The notes beneath the pieces were generated by a model, which was not told the DNA's origin, searched no databases, and was given only the letters and a program-made list of their open reading frames with translations. Both the position numbers and the translations under genes were made by a program. Of a stretch of 64,000 nt of DNA, positions 25,579-33,436 are shown piece by piece. Each line of letters begins with the position of its first letter. Within the stretch, counting starts at the first letter, position 1. The stretch comes from Marinibacterium sp050389775 (GTDB taxonomy: Bacteria > Pseudomonadota > Alphaproteobacteria > Rhodobacterales > Rhodobacteraceae), in assembly GCF_050389775.1 (NCBI RefSeq), contig NZ_CP177144.1, positions 3,720,001 through 3,784,000 on the forward strand, read 5' to 3'.

Positions 25579-27003
25579 ATGAGTTACGATCTGATCCTGC
25601 GCGGCGGCCATGTCGTCGACCCGGTCAATGGCCTGGACGGTGTCCATGACGTGGCCTTCGACGGCGGCCGCATCGCCGAGGTCGCCCCGCAGATCACCGC
25701 CCCCGCCGCCGCCGAAGAGGATGTCACCGGCCTTCACGTCCTGCCCGGGCTGATCGATTCCCATGTCCATGTCTCGGGCTGGATGGGCGGCGCGGCGGGC
25801 CACAACATGCTGGCCCTGGCCGGCGTGACCACGGCGCTCGACATGGCCGGGCCGATCGACAGCGTGATGGACATTGCCGCCACCACCGGCACCGGGCTGA
25901 CCCTGGCCTGCATCGACTATGTCCGCCCCGGCCATACCGTCGACACCACCGATCCGCAGATGGACGAATTGCAGGATGCCCTGGTCACCGCCCGCCGGGC
26001 CGGGGCCGTCGGGCTCAAGGTGCTGGGCGGGCATTTCCCCCTGACCCCGGCCGGCTCCGCCCGGGTGATCGAACTCTGTGCCGGCGAAGGCGCCCACGTG
26101 GCCTTTCACGCCGGCACGCTGGACACGCCGCAGAACATGAAGGGCCTGGCCCAGGCCTGCGAACTGGCCGCCGGGCATCCGCTGCAGATGCCCCATGTCA
26201 ATTCCTATTCCCGCGGCTTCGAAGGCCCGGCGATCCAGGAGGCCTATGCCGCGGCCGAGCTGCTGAACGGCTATCCCAACATCTGGTCCGAAAGCTACCT
26301 GGCCCCGATCAACGGCAATTCGGCCAAGTGTTCCAACGGCATCCCCGAAAGCGTGGCCACCCAGCGCAACCTCAAGGCCGGCGGGTTCCACGCCACCCGC
26401 GCGGGCATGGCCGAGGCGATCCTGGCCGGCTGGGCCTATATCCATGTCTATCGCGACGGGGTGACCTTCCTGGCCACCGGCGCCGAGGCGCTGGCCGCCT
26501 GGGAAGCGGCCGAGACCAACATCGGCATGAGCTTCTTCGTCAACCCGGCCGAGACCAGCGCCAACCTGGCCATGCTCAAGCGGCCCGACGGGAGCTTTGC
26601 CATCGACGCCCTGGCCACCGATGGCGGCGGGCTGCCGCGCAACGACCTGTGTGAACGCGGGCTGGCGCTGGTGCATCTCAATGCCCTGACCCTGGCCGAA
26701 TTCGTGCAAAAGACCGCCCTGGCCCCGGCCCAGATGATGGGCCTGGCCGGGCGCAAGGGCCATTTCACGCCCGGGGCCGATGCCGATGTCACGGTGATCG
26801 ACCTGGCCGCACGCCAGCCGGTGATGAGCTTTGGCGGCGGTCGGGCGATCCTGAAGGGCGGACAGGTTGTCGGCACGGGGACGACGATGATCGTGCCGCC
26901 CGAAGGCGTCGAGGCCGCGACCACGCGGGGGATGCAGGTGCTGCTGGCCGAACACGGCAGCTTCCGCCCCGTGCGCCATGACCCGCTCTTTGCCATGGCC
27001 TGA
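25579..27003 (+). CDS. Amidohydrolase superfamily enzyme (dihydroorotase-like group)
   Basis: 474-residue metal-dependent hydrolase starting MSYDLILRGGHVVDPVNG. Visible metal-site elements are DSHVHVSG, GLKVLGGHFP (candidate bridging Lys), AFHAGT, PHVNSYSRGF and ALATDGGGLPR (Asp). The N- and C-terminal beta-sandwich is as in other urease-superfamily amidohydrolases. The enzyme class (cyclic amide, N-acyl or guanidine hydrolysis) is not fixed by sequence; cyclic amide opening before deacylation by the neighbouring enzyme is an attractive inference. A strong inverted repeat follows the stop. Confidence 0.83.
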   Translation: MSYDLILRGGHVVDPVNGLDGVHDVAFDGGRIAEVAPQITAPAAAEEDVTGLHVLPGLIDSHVHVSGWMGGAAGHNMLALAGVTTALDMAGPIDSVMDIAATTGTGLTLACIDYVRPGHTVDTTDPQMDELQDALVTARRAGAVGLKVLGGHFPLTPAGSARVIELCAGEGAHVAFHAGTLDTPQNMKGLAQACELAAGHPLQMPHVNSYSRGFEGPAIQEAYAAAELLNGYPNIWSESYLAPINGNSAKCSNGIPESVATQRNLKAGGFHATRAGMAEAILAGWAYIHVYRDGVTFLATGAEALAAWEAAETNIGMSFFVNPAETSANLAMLKRPDGSFAIDALATDGGGLPRNDLCERGLALVHLNALTLAEFVQKTALAPAQMMGLAGRKGHFTPGADADVTVIDLAARQPVMSFGGGRAILKGGQVVGTGTTMIVPPEGVEAATTRGMQVLLAEHGSFRPVRHDPLFAMA

Positions 27004-27010
27004 GCCATGC

Positions 27011-27036
27011 GGGATGCGCCGGCCCCGGCGCATCCC
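27011..27036 (+). terminator. Perfect inverted repeat after the amidohydrolase gene, probable terminator
   Basis: Twelve-base arms, GGGATGCGCCGG and its exact complement, separated by two bases, lie eight bases after the amidohydrolase stop. There is no T-run (it is followed by CGTCGTTTCG), so it may act as a factor-dependent end, a protection hairpin, or a shared terminator with the convergent TonB receptor gene. Confidence 0.5.
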
Positions 27037-27096
27037 CGTCGTTTCGACCGATGCCCTGCCCGGCCGATGCCGGACAGGCCACCGCAAGGCCCGGCG

Positions 27097-29169
27097 TCAG
27101 AACGTCGCCGTCAGCCCCAGCCACAGCCGCCGGCCTTCGGCCACCGTGTTGTAATCAGCGCTTTCGATCCGCACGTCGGCCAGGTTGTAGATGGCCCCGT
27201 TCAGCGTCAGGCTGTCGGTGATCGCATAGGACGCGCCGATGTCGAGCATCGTGTAGGCGTCATACTTGTAGGCCAGCACATTGCCATCGGCATCGACCTT
27301 GTAGGGCGTGCCGTTCTCGCCGATCCGCGCGCCGGCGTTGATCTCTTCGCCGTGATAGACCAGCCGCGCCCAGGCCTCGAGCCCGGGAACGGGCGTGTAC
27401 CAATCGGCCCGCAGGCTGGCCATATGCGCGGGCGTGCGGGTCAGCGGCAGGCCGGCATAGGTGCCGGTCTTCTGTTCGCTGTCGGTGTAGGTATAGGTCG
27501 CGCGCATCGCCACGGCCTCTGACACATCCCAGTTGGCCGCCAGTTCAAAGCCCTGGACCTGGGCGTCCTGCACGTTCTGCCATTCCCAGCGGTTCAGCGT
27601 CTCACCATCGACAACCACCGACTCGCCGGTGTTGAAGCTTTCGATCTTGTCCTTGAAATCGGTGTGATAGGCCGTGGCCGAGACTTCCCAGGTCGCCTCG
27701 CTCCAGATCGCGCTGACCTCGTAGCTGGTCGAGGTTTCCGGTTCCAGATCGGGATTGGCGACGATGGCCCCCGCCCCGCCCTGGGTCGCGTAGTAATAAC
27801 CTTCCGAGGTCGAGCGCAGATCGGGCGCCTTGTAGCCCGTCGACACCCCGCCCTTGACGGTCAGCCGGCCGGTGGCGTTCCAGACCGCATAAAGCCGCGG
27901 GCTGATGTTGGTGCCGTAATTCTCGTGGTTGTTCACCCGCGCCCCGCCGGTCAGGGCGAAATCGGGGGTGATGCGCCATTCGTCCTCGGCAAAGACCGAC
28001 CATTGGTAGGCCGAGAAGGTCTGGTACGCCTCGCTCTGGGTGGCCGAGTTCTGGTCATGCAGCGAGGAATTCAGGTACTGGCCGCCAAAGACGAACATGT
28101 GCTCGCCGGCCATGGTGACGGGCAGCGTGAACTTGGCGTCGGCCACCGAATTGGTGATCTCGGGCTCGCGGCTGGATTTCGTCAGGTCCTCGCCGACATC
28201 ACCCGACCAGGTCTGGCGCTTGCCGATCTCCTGCTGGAAGGACAGGTCGGCATCGACCAGGCCCCAGGTGCCGGTATAGGCCATCAGGTAATGTTCGCGC
28301 GTGTGCTCGACCTCGCTGTTGGACGCGCGCGCATAATCGGGATCGACCGAATTGCCGATCAGGTTGGTGTTCTGCACCCGCGACCGGCCGGCCTCGACCT
28401 GGATCTCGTGGTTCGGGTTGAAGGCATAGGTCAGCCGGGCGGTCAGGTCGACGTCATCGGATTCGCCGGGCCCGTAATAGACCTTGCTTTCCTGCTGGTA
28501 ATAGCGCCGCCCCCACAGCTGCAGGCCCAGGCGTTCGGTGACCGGTCCGGTCAGGTAGAACGAGCCCTGCATCGAGGTGCCGTCGCGCGAATGCTGGGGC
28601 AAGGTGGTTTCGATCGTCGTCGAGCCCGACCAGACATCGGCCACCGGCTTGGTGATGATGTTGATCACCCCGCCCATGGCGTCCGAGCCGTAAAGCGAGG
28701 ATTGCGGGCCGCGCACGATCTCGATGCGTTCGATGGCGGCGACCGGGGGCATCCAGCTCTGTTCCACCCCGGCGCTGCCGTTGGGCCGCGATTCGCGGGT
28801 GCCCTGGCGGCGGCCGTCGACGAGGATCAGCGTGTATTGCCCGGGCAGGCCGCGGATGCTGATGTCCTGGTCGTCGGCCGCGCCGGTGACCACCACGCCC
28901 TGCACCCCGGCCAGAACGTCGGTCAGGTCGGTGACGTTCGACTTTTCGAGTTCCTCGCCGGTGATGACGGTCGTGCTGCCCGGCGCATCGGCGATGGTCT
29001 GGTCAAAGCCCGACGGGGTCAGGACGATCGTGCCAAGGAAGGTTTCGTCTTCCTGTGCCGTGGCGGCCAGGGGCATGGCCCCGGCAAGCGCGACAATCGC
29101 GGTGGTTTGGGCAAGACGCCGACGGCACGGCCGGGGGGCGGCCGTGGGCGCAAGAGGGCGAACAGACAT
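27097..29169 (-). CDS. TonB-dependent outer-membrane receptor, siderophore (CirA/FepA) type
   Basis: 690-residue outer-membrane receptor. It has an exported N-terminus (about 39 residues, ending ATAQ), a TonB-box-like region followed by the plug domain (GTIVLTPSGFDQ, DILDVL-like TDLTDVLAGVQG, ISIRGLPGQYTLILVDGRR, IEIVRGPQSSLYGSDAMGG) and a long beta barrel ending in the expected aromatic residue (LWLGLTATF). An AGGAG site lies seven bases before the ATG at 29169. Family members bind ferric siderophores, haem or vitamin B12; the CirA/FepA-like plug favours a catecholate-type ferric chelate. No TonB, exporter or siderophore genes are in the window. Confidence 0.9.
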   Translation of the reverse strand: MSVRPLAPTAAPRPCRRRLAQTTAIVALAGAMPLAATAQEDETFLGTIVLTPSGFDQTIADAPGSTTVITGEELEKSNVTDLTDVLAGVQGVVVTGAADDQDISIRGLPGQYTLILVDGRRQGTRESRPNGSAGVEQSWMPPVAAIERIEIVRGPQSSLYGSDAMGGVINIITKPVADVWSGSTTIETTLPQHSRDGTSMQGSFYLTGPVTERLGLQLWGRRYYQQESKVYYGPGESDDVDLTARLTYAFNPNHEIQVEAGRSRVQNTNLIGNSVDPDYARASNSEVEHTREHYLMAYTGTWGLVDADLSFQQEIGKRQTWSGDVGEDLTKSSREPEITNSVADAKFTLPVTMAGEHMFVFGGQYLNSSLHDQNSATQSEAYQTFSAYQWSVFAEDEWRITPDFALTGGARVNNHENYGTNISPRLYAVWNATGRLTVKGGVSTGYKAPDLRSTSEGYYYATQGGAGAIVANPDLEPETSTSYEVSAIWSEATWEVSATAYHTDFKDKIESFNTGESVVVDGETLNRWEWQNVQDAQVQGFELAANWDVSEAVAMRATYTYTDSEQKTGTYAGLPLTRTPAHMASLRADWYTPVPGLEAWARLVYHGEEINAGARIGENGTPYKVDADGNVLAYKYDAYTMLDIGASYAITDSLTLNGAIYNLADVRIESADYNTVAEGRRLWLGLTATF

Positions 29170-29241
29170 CGCGGTCTCCTGTTGAGTGCTGAATCATGCA
29201 CCTGGGTAGACGCGAAGCCGGTCTTCCTATCGTGCGCGGCC

Positions 29242-29270
29242 CGATTAAGTTGACCAAAATAGTTGGTCAA
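29242..29270 (-). promoter_or_regulatory. Promoter of the TonB receptor with overlapping palindromic operator
   Basis: On the minus strand TTGACC (29265-29270) and TAATCG (29242-29247) are separated by exactly 17 bases, a good housekeeping-sigma promoter about 75 bases before the receptor start. An inverted repeat TTGACCA-N7-TGGTCAA (29250-29270) covers the -35 box and spacer, a position suited to repression, for example by an iron-responsive or GntR-type regulator. The binding protein cannot be identified from sequence. Confidence 0.55.
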
Positions 29271-29393
29271 ACCGCTTTCCGCCAGCTGTGGCCGCAGTGA
29301 CGCACCCCCGGCAGTGCCCGGGACAAACAGGCTGCAGTGCCGGCGACGGTGCCTCGGTCTGGACAGGCGCAGCGGCCGATACCGGGGTTCCGG

Positions 29394-29635
29394 CCGGCCG
29401 GGCCGAAGGGCTGGCGGCAGTCCCGCCGACAAGACAAGCAAAGGCGCTGGCACAGGCGCCCCGGCCGAATGGGCCAAGGGATCGGCGGCGATGCCCCATA
29501 CCGGACTGGCAAAAGCCACGGCGGCAGTGCCCCTGACCGGACAGCCCAAGGGGCTGGCACTGGCACCCCGACCGGTTGGGCCAAGAGGCGGTGCACCTTA
29601 CCGGGCTGGCCAAGGTCACGGCGGCTGCCCTGCCC
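29394..29635. repeat. Degenerate tandem repeat, period about 35 bp
   Basis: Within the 525-base gap between the LuxR-type gene and the TonB receptor, units with the core CCGGNCNGGNCNAAGG begin at 29394, 29429, about 29464, 29501, 29537, 29572 and 29601, spaced 35-37 bases except for one short unit. Weaker copies extend left to about 29300. The unit includes a GGCTGGCGGCAGTGCC-like second half. The period is not a multiple of three and there is no consistent reading frame, so it is unlikely to be coding. Confidence 0.6.
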
Positions 29636-29694
29636 CGCACCATCTTGCGCCCCACCCTGTCGTGGCTCGCGCCTGCCCCGCGGCCGGTGCGAGC

Positions 29695-30417
29695 CTATGC
29701 CCGGCGGCGGCCGGGCGGTGCGCCGGAGGTCGCCGACCCGGCGCCGCGACCGGGGCCCGCCGTCAGCAGGGCCGCGCCGTGGCAGGGCCCGCATTCCATC
29801 AGGTTGGTCAGCGCCGCCACGGCCTTGGCCCGCGAATCCACGCCCAGCTTGGCCAGCAGGTTGTGCATGTGGTTCTTGGTCGTCGCGATTTCGATCCGCA
29901 GGGCGCGGGCGATTTCCTTGTTGGACAGGCCCAGTTGCAGGCAGCGGGCCACTTCGCGTTCGCGTGGCGTCAGCCGGTCGATGCCCGGCTCCTGCACCGG
30001 CTGCGCGCCACGGGCCAGGCCGCGCATCAGGATATTGCCGATGGGCGACGGGCAATGCACCTCGTTGCGCCGGACCATGTCGATGGCCCGAATGACATCC
30101 GACAGATCGCTGGTGCGCGGCAGGATCGACGCCGCTCCGGCCCGGGCGAATTCCAGAACGGCCTGGCTGGTTTCGTCGATGCCGAACACAAGGGCCCGCA
30201 GCTGGGCATGGCCGGCCAGCACATCGTGCATCCGTCGCGCATCCCTGTTGGTTCCGGCATCCAGCAGCAGCACATCCGCCCCGGCGCAACTGGCCGCAAG
30301 GTCACGCAGATCCTCGGCCGCGGCGACAATGCGCGCCGTGCCCGATTGCTCCAGCCGGTCGGCCAGAAGGTCGCGCAACAAGGCATTGTCGGAACACAAG
30401 ATGATCCTGAGGGTCAT
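29695..30417 (-). CDS. LuxR/NarL-type response regulator with atypical receiver domain
   Basis: 240-residue DNA-binding protein. The C-terminal LuxR helix-turn-helix is clear (LTPREREVARCLQLGLSN, then KEIARALRIEIATTKNHMHN; about residues 145-200). The N-terminal receiver retains an Asp at position 53 (DVLLLDAG), but the first acidic-pocket residue appears as Ser (CSDNALLR) and the conserved Lys position as Arg (ILPRTSDL). Phosphorylation-dependent control is therefore uncertain. It is the last gene of a three-gene minus-strand operon after a secreted unknown and a secreted metalloprotease. No sensor kinase is nearby. The ATG at 30417 lacks a clear ribosome-binding site, but longer starts overlap the protease gene. 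Confidence 0.82.
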   Translation of the reverse strand: MTLRIILCSDNALLRDLLADRLEQSGTARIVAAAEDLRDLAASCAGADVLLLDAGTNRDARRMHDVLAGHAQLRALVFGIDETSQAVLEFARAGAASILPRTSDLSDVIRAIDMVRRNEVHCPSPIGNILMRGLARGAQPVQEPGIDRLTPREREVARCLQLGLSNKEIARALRIEIATTKNHMHNLLAKLGVDSRAKAVAALTNLMECGPCHGAALLTAGPGRGAGSATSGAPPGRRRA

Positions 30418-30448
30418 GGCGGCACGGGCCCCGGCTTGGCTGAAGGTG

Positions 30449-31918
30449 TCAGTTGGACGAGGCGAACCGCGGCGCATCGCTGTCGGACCCGATGCACCAG
30501 CGCAACAATGTCCCGCTGTCCTGGCCCACGTGGTCCTGCACCCGCAGTTCCCATGCACCGCTGCCCGCGGCACCGGCAAAACCGGCGAGGCTGTCAACGG
30601 GGGTAAGGGCGCCGCTGATGGCCGCTTCACCCGTCGCGGCGCAGGCTTCCTCGGCCGGGGCCAGGCCATCGTCGCTCAGCCGGACCAGCACATCATCCGC
30701 GCCGCAGCCAAAGCCCGAGGCCCCGCGGCCCGGCCGGTCCAGCAGCAGGGCGCTGGTGCCGTCGGGGGCGATGATGCGCAGTTCCAGGTCGCCGACCCAG
30801 GTATGGGCGATCTCCAGGTCGACCTGCAGGTCGGTCACCATCGTCGCCAGGCCCGGGTCGAACCGACTGGTCACGGCTGCGCCCGCGTCCGGTATGGCCA
30901 GGTCTGCCACGTGGCAGGCCACAGTCACCCCGTCGGCGGCGGTCGTTTCATAGCCGATCGCGTCGAACAAGGCGATGTCGCTCATGGTGATCTGACCGTC
31001 TTCGCCCGGTGCGGCCGTCGGGTCCATCAGGCCGATGCCCAGGTTGTCCTTCCAATGGCTGGCCTGCTGGCCGTCGCCCTGGTTGCGCCCCAGGGAAAAC
31101 AGCGCGCCATCGGTCGGCGCGGCAGGGCCCGACGCAAAGCTCTTGGCCCGGGTGTCGGCCGTCCAGTCGATCGCCCCTGCCGCCCGGCTGTCGCCGGAAT
31201 AGCGAAACAGGTCGGCCGGGCTGACGAAGGCGAACTGGTCCGATGCGAAGGTCCCCCCGCCCGGCGGGCTGTTCAGGTCCAGGATATCGACCCCGCTGAC
31301 AAATCCCAGGGCATGGCCGATTTCATGCGCGGCCACGGCGATATAGCTGAAATGATTGGGCGAAATCCCGTCCTGCGGATCGAAATCCCAGTTGAAATCG
31401 CTGTTGAACGAAATGCTTGCGTCGATGCCCGTGTCGAAGGGCCCGACCAGGTCCAGCGCCTTGGCCGTGGCCCGGGTCAGCTGCACCGTCCGGTTGTTGG
31501 TGCTGCCATCGTCATCGACAAACGGCACGGCCGATCCCGACCCGTTCGGGCTGTCGCTCGTCCGGTTGATCAGGATGGCCACGTCCGAGGCCCCGCCGAA
31601 GGTCGCCACCGTTTCCGTATCGAGATCCGACTGGGCATTGGCCTCAAGCGCCGCGGCATAATCCGCCAGCGACACAGACACGCGTTCCGAGCCGGTCGAG
31701 CCCAGAACCCCGGTCTGCAGCGGCTCGAACCCGATCGACACGTTCACGACCATGTCGTCATGCAGCCGCTCCGACCACAGCCGCCCGGCGGCCGCAAACC
31801 CTTCGATGGCCTCGGTCGATGTGCCCGGCTGGGGAATGAAATTGAACTCCAGGGCCCCGACCGCCGACGCGGACACCCCGATGCAGGCCGCGGCAAGCGG
31901 CAAATCCAGAAACCTCAT
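30449..31918 (-). CDS. Secreted zinc metalloprotease with C-terminal P-domain
   Basis: 489-residue exported protein. An N-terminal signal peptide (MRFLDLPLAAACIGVSASAVGA) precedes a metalloprotease domain with the zinc motif HEIGHALGF (His198, Glu199, His202). The third ligand may be the Asp or His shortly after, since no His follows at the serralysin spacing. A C-terminal domain (about residues 345-480) with HTWVGDLELRIIAPDGT and GAWELRVQDHVGQDSGTLLRW is a proprotein-convertase-type P-domain. It probably acts outside the cell or in the periplasm on a protein substrate. It lies in an operon with a secreted unknown and a regulator, beside the contractile cluster. Confidence 0.83.
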   Translation of the reverse strand: MRFLDLPLAAACIGVSASAVGALEFNFIPQPGTSTEAIEGFAAAGRLWSERLHDDMVVNVSIGFEPLQTGVLGSTGSERVSVSLADYAAALEANAQSDLDTETVATFGGASDVAILINRTSDSPNGSGSAVPFVDDDGSTNNRTVQLTRATAKALDLVGPFDTGIDASISFNSDFNWDFDPQDGISPNHFSYIAVAAHEIGHALGFVSGVDILDLNSPPGGGTFASDQFAFVSPADLFRYSGDSRAAGAIDWTADTRAKSFASGPAAPTDGALFSLGRNQGDGQQASHWKDNLGIGLMDPTAAPGEDGQITMSDIALFDAIGYETTAADGVTVACHVADLAIPDAGAAVTSRFDPGLATMVTDLQVDLEIAHTWVGDLELRIIAPDGTSALLLDRPGRGASGFGCGADDVLVRLSDDGLAPAEEACAATGEAAISGALTPVDSLAGFAGAAGSGAWELRVQDHVGQDSGTLLRWCIGSDSDAPRFASSN

Positions 31919-31933
31919 GTCTCCGCCCTCATC

Positions 31934-32605
31934 TCACTGAACTCGTTCCAGGGTCTTCAGACGCAACAACCCTTCGATCTCAAGCACGCCACTGGCGACA
32001 TTGCGCAATGCCGAGGGCTGTGCCCGGGCCGCGACCTCCAGCGCCGAGGTCGGCACCGCGAGGCTGCGCAGATCCGGCGCCAGCATGCCGCCGGCCGCCG
32101 TCTCTCCGGCTAGGCGGAATTCGATCTCGACGCGGGCATCGTGGGTGTCGTCCAGCACCAGCCCTGGCCCCCGGGCCGCAACTTCGGCCCGCACGCTGTC
32201 CAGTAGTTCTTCCTGCTGCACTGCCAGGACATTTTCATCCCCGAACGAGCGCAGCAGCCGGTTGAATTCGGCTTCGGTCAATTCGGTGCGAAAGGTGCCC
32301 GCATCCTTCATGTAGGCCGGGCGATAGAGTTCGAGCACGTATCGTCGCGCATCGGCGTTGCCCTCGACGAAGACCCGTGTGCGGATACGGTCCTCGCTGT
32401 CGATGAAGCCGCCGACATAGGTCAGGGCAATGACCGGCGTTTCGGTGCCCACCGGCACGCTGACACGCTGATCGGCGCCCGCCATGACAAATTCATCCGA
32501 CGAGGTTTCAGAGGATTGGGTTCCAGAGGATTGCGCCAGGGTCATTTGCGGCAAAACGGCAATCAACCCAATGGCACAGACAGGCAGAAAGGATTTCAGC
32601 AACAT
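31934..32605 (-). CDS. Secreted protein of unknown function
   Basis: 223-residue protein with a clear signal peptide (MLLKSFLPVCAIGLIAVLPQMTLA, cleavage near AQSS). The mature part has a Ser/Thr-rich linker and then a region without a motif I recognise (VIALTYVGGFIDSEDRIRTR, RRYVLELYRPAYMKD). It is the first gene of the operon with the P-domain metalloprotease (15-base gap) and the LuxR-type regulator. Its position suggests a periplasmic or extracellular partner of the protease, but nothing in the sequence proves this. Confidence 0.75.
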   Translation of the reverse strand: MLLKSFLPVCAIGLIAVLPQMTLAQSSGTQSSETSSDEFVMAGADQRVSVPVGTETPVIALTYVGGFIDSEDRIRTRVFVEGNADARRYVLELYRPAYMKDAGTFRTELTEAEFNRLLRSFGDENVLAVQQEELLDSVRAEVAARGPGLVLDDTHDARVEIEFRLAGETAAGGMLAPDLRSLAVPTSALEVAARAQPSALRNVASGVLEIEGLLRLKTLERVQ

Positions 32606-32794
32606 TGGCGCTCCAGTTCATTTTCGGCAATTGACGCCAATTGGCGTCAAGCACAAAGAACAAGGCGTTTCCAATACGTTGGATGCAAGAAACAATTGCA
32701 AGGAACGCAAGATACGCAAACAAAAACTAATTCACACCATAGGCAAAACCACCCGATTCGGCAACAGGAGCACAATTGAAGGCCGGAAATCCGC
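32606..32794. other. AT-richer regulatory gap between the protease operon and the contractile cluster
   Basis: This 189-base gap, together with the first 60 or so bases of the adjoining gene's 3' end, is visibly poorer in GC than everything around it. It holds the upstream region of the protease operon (including a perfect palindrome) and the end of the contractile-tail operon. I find no convincing T-run terminator. Confidence 0.5.
32631..32650. promoter_or_regulatory. Perfect 20-bp palindrome upstream of the protease operon
   Basis: TTGACGCCAATTGGCGTCAA is its own exact reverse complement, located 26-45 bases upstream of the first gene's start codon, in an AT-richer region. It is a strong candidate operator for a dimeric regulator. 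The cotranscribed LuxR-type protein is an obvious candidate binder but this is inference; a LacI- or TetR-type regulator is equally possible on shape alone. Confidence 0.6.
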
Positions 32795-33436
32795 CTATCC
32801 GCGGACGGCATTATTCCGATTAAAATCCTGCACTATTGAATAAATCCATTGCGACGCAACAACATCGACAATTCCGGTGGTTTCCATCGCCCAGAAACGC
32901 CCGGCCATCCCCGACATGGCGGCGTTCAGCGCCGCCAGCGCCCCGGCCCAGGCCACCCGGTCGGCGGTCTGTCCGCCGGCCCCCGCGACGGGCGCCAGGG
33001 ACCAGCCGCCGGGCATGTCGGGATCGGGCTGCGGGGCGTAATCGGTCAACGGCCAGCCAAAGAGCGGCAGGGTGATTTCGACCATGGCGTCACCGGCCCG
33101 GCAATCCAGCGTCAGGCTGGCCAGCCCCATGCACACGGGGGCCTCAGGCCGGGACGGCCAGGCCAGCGCGCCCATCCAGCCCGGAGCCTGCGCATCGCCG
33201 AACGGCCGGGCAAACAGCGCGGCGTCACAGGAAAACGGCGGATCCCGGGGCGCCTGTGCGGCCGGTTCGGCCACCGGGACAAGCGCCGGCCGGTCTGTTG
33301 GCGACACCCCCGGCCCGGCCCCGTTCAGCGGCCGGATCACCGGCGCCAGGGCCGACAGGGCCATGCGGGCAAAGGCCCCGGCCCCCATGTCTGCCGGGTC
33401 GGCCGTCACGCGCAGGATGACATGTTCGAAACTCAT
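32795..33436 (-). CDS. Unknown protein, last gene of the contractile-tail operon
   Basis: 213-residue protein with no motif I recognise. It has an Ala/Pro-rich centre, no signal peptide and a more polar C-terminus (SQWIYSIVQDFNRNN). The ATG at 33436 overlaps the stop of the 1632-residue gene as ATGA, so it is translationally coupled to the particle operon and is probably a chaperone, structural or cargo-associated component. Its last codons lie in the AT-richer gap, unlike the rest of the operon, so the 3' end may have been rearranged. Confidence 0.7.
   Translation of the reverse strand: MSFEHVILRVTADPADMGAGAFARMALSALAPVIRPLNGAGPGVSPTDRPALVPVAEPAAQAPRDPPFSCDAALFARPFGDAQAPGWMGALAWPSRPEAPVCMGLASLTLDCRAGDAMVEITLPLFGWPLTDYAPQPDPDMPGGWSLAPVAGAGGQTADRVAWAGALAALNAAMSGMAGRFWAMETTGIVDVVASQWIYSIVQDFNRNNAVRG

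Noticed and set aside
22386..25580. Minus-strand open frame of 1064 codons opposite the TRAP operon
   Set aside because: Antisense to well-supported genes; high GC removes stop codons from the opposite frame. The product is His/Gln/Gly/Arg-rich without any motif.
29263..30606. Plus-strand 447-codon frame over the 35-bp repeat and the LuxR-type gene
   Set aside because: Crosses a non-coding repeat array and the antisense of a clear regulator; the period of the repeat is not a multiple of three.
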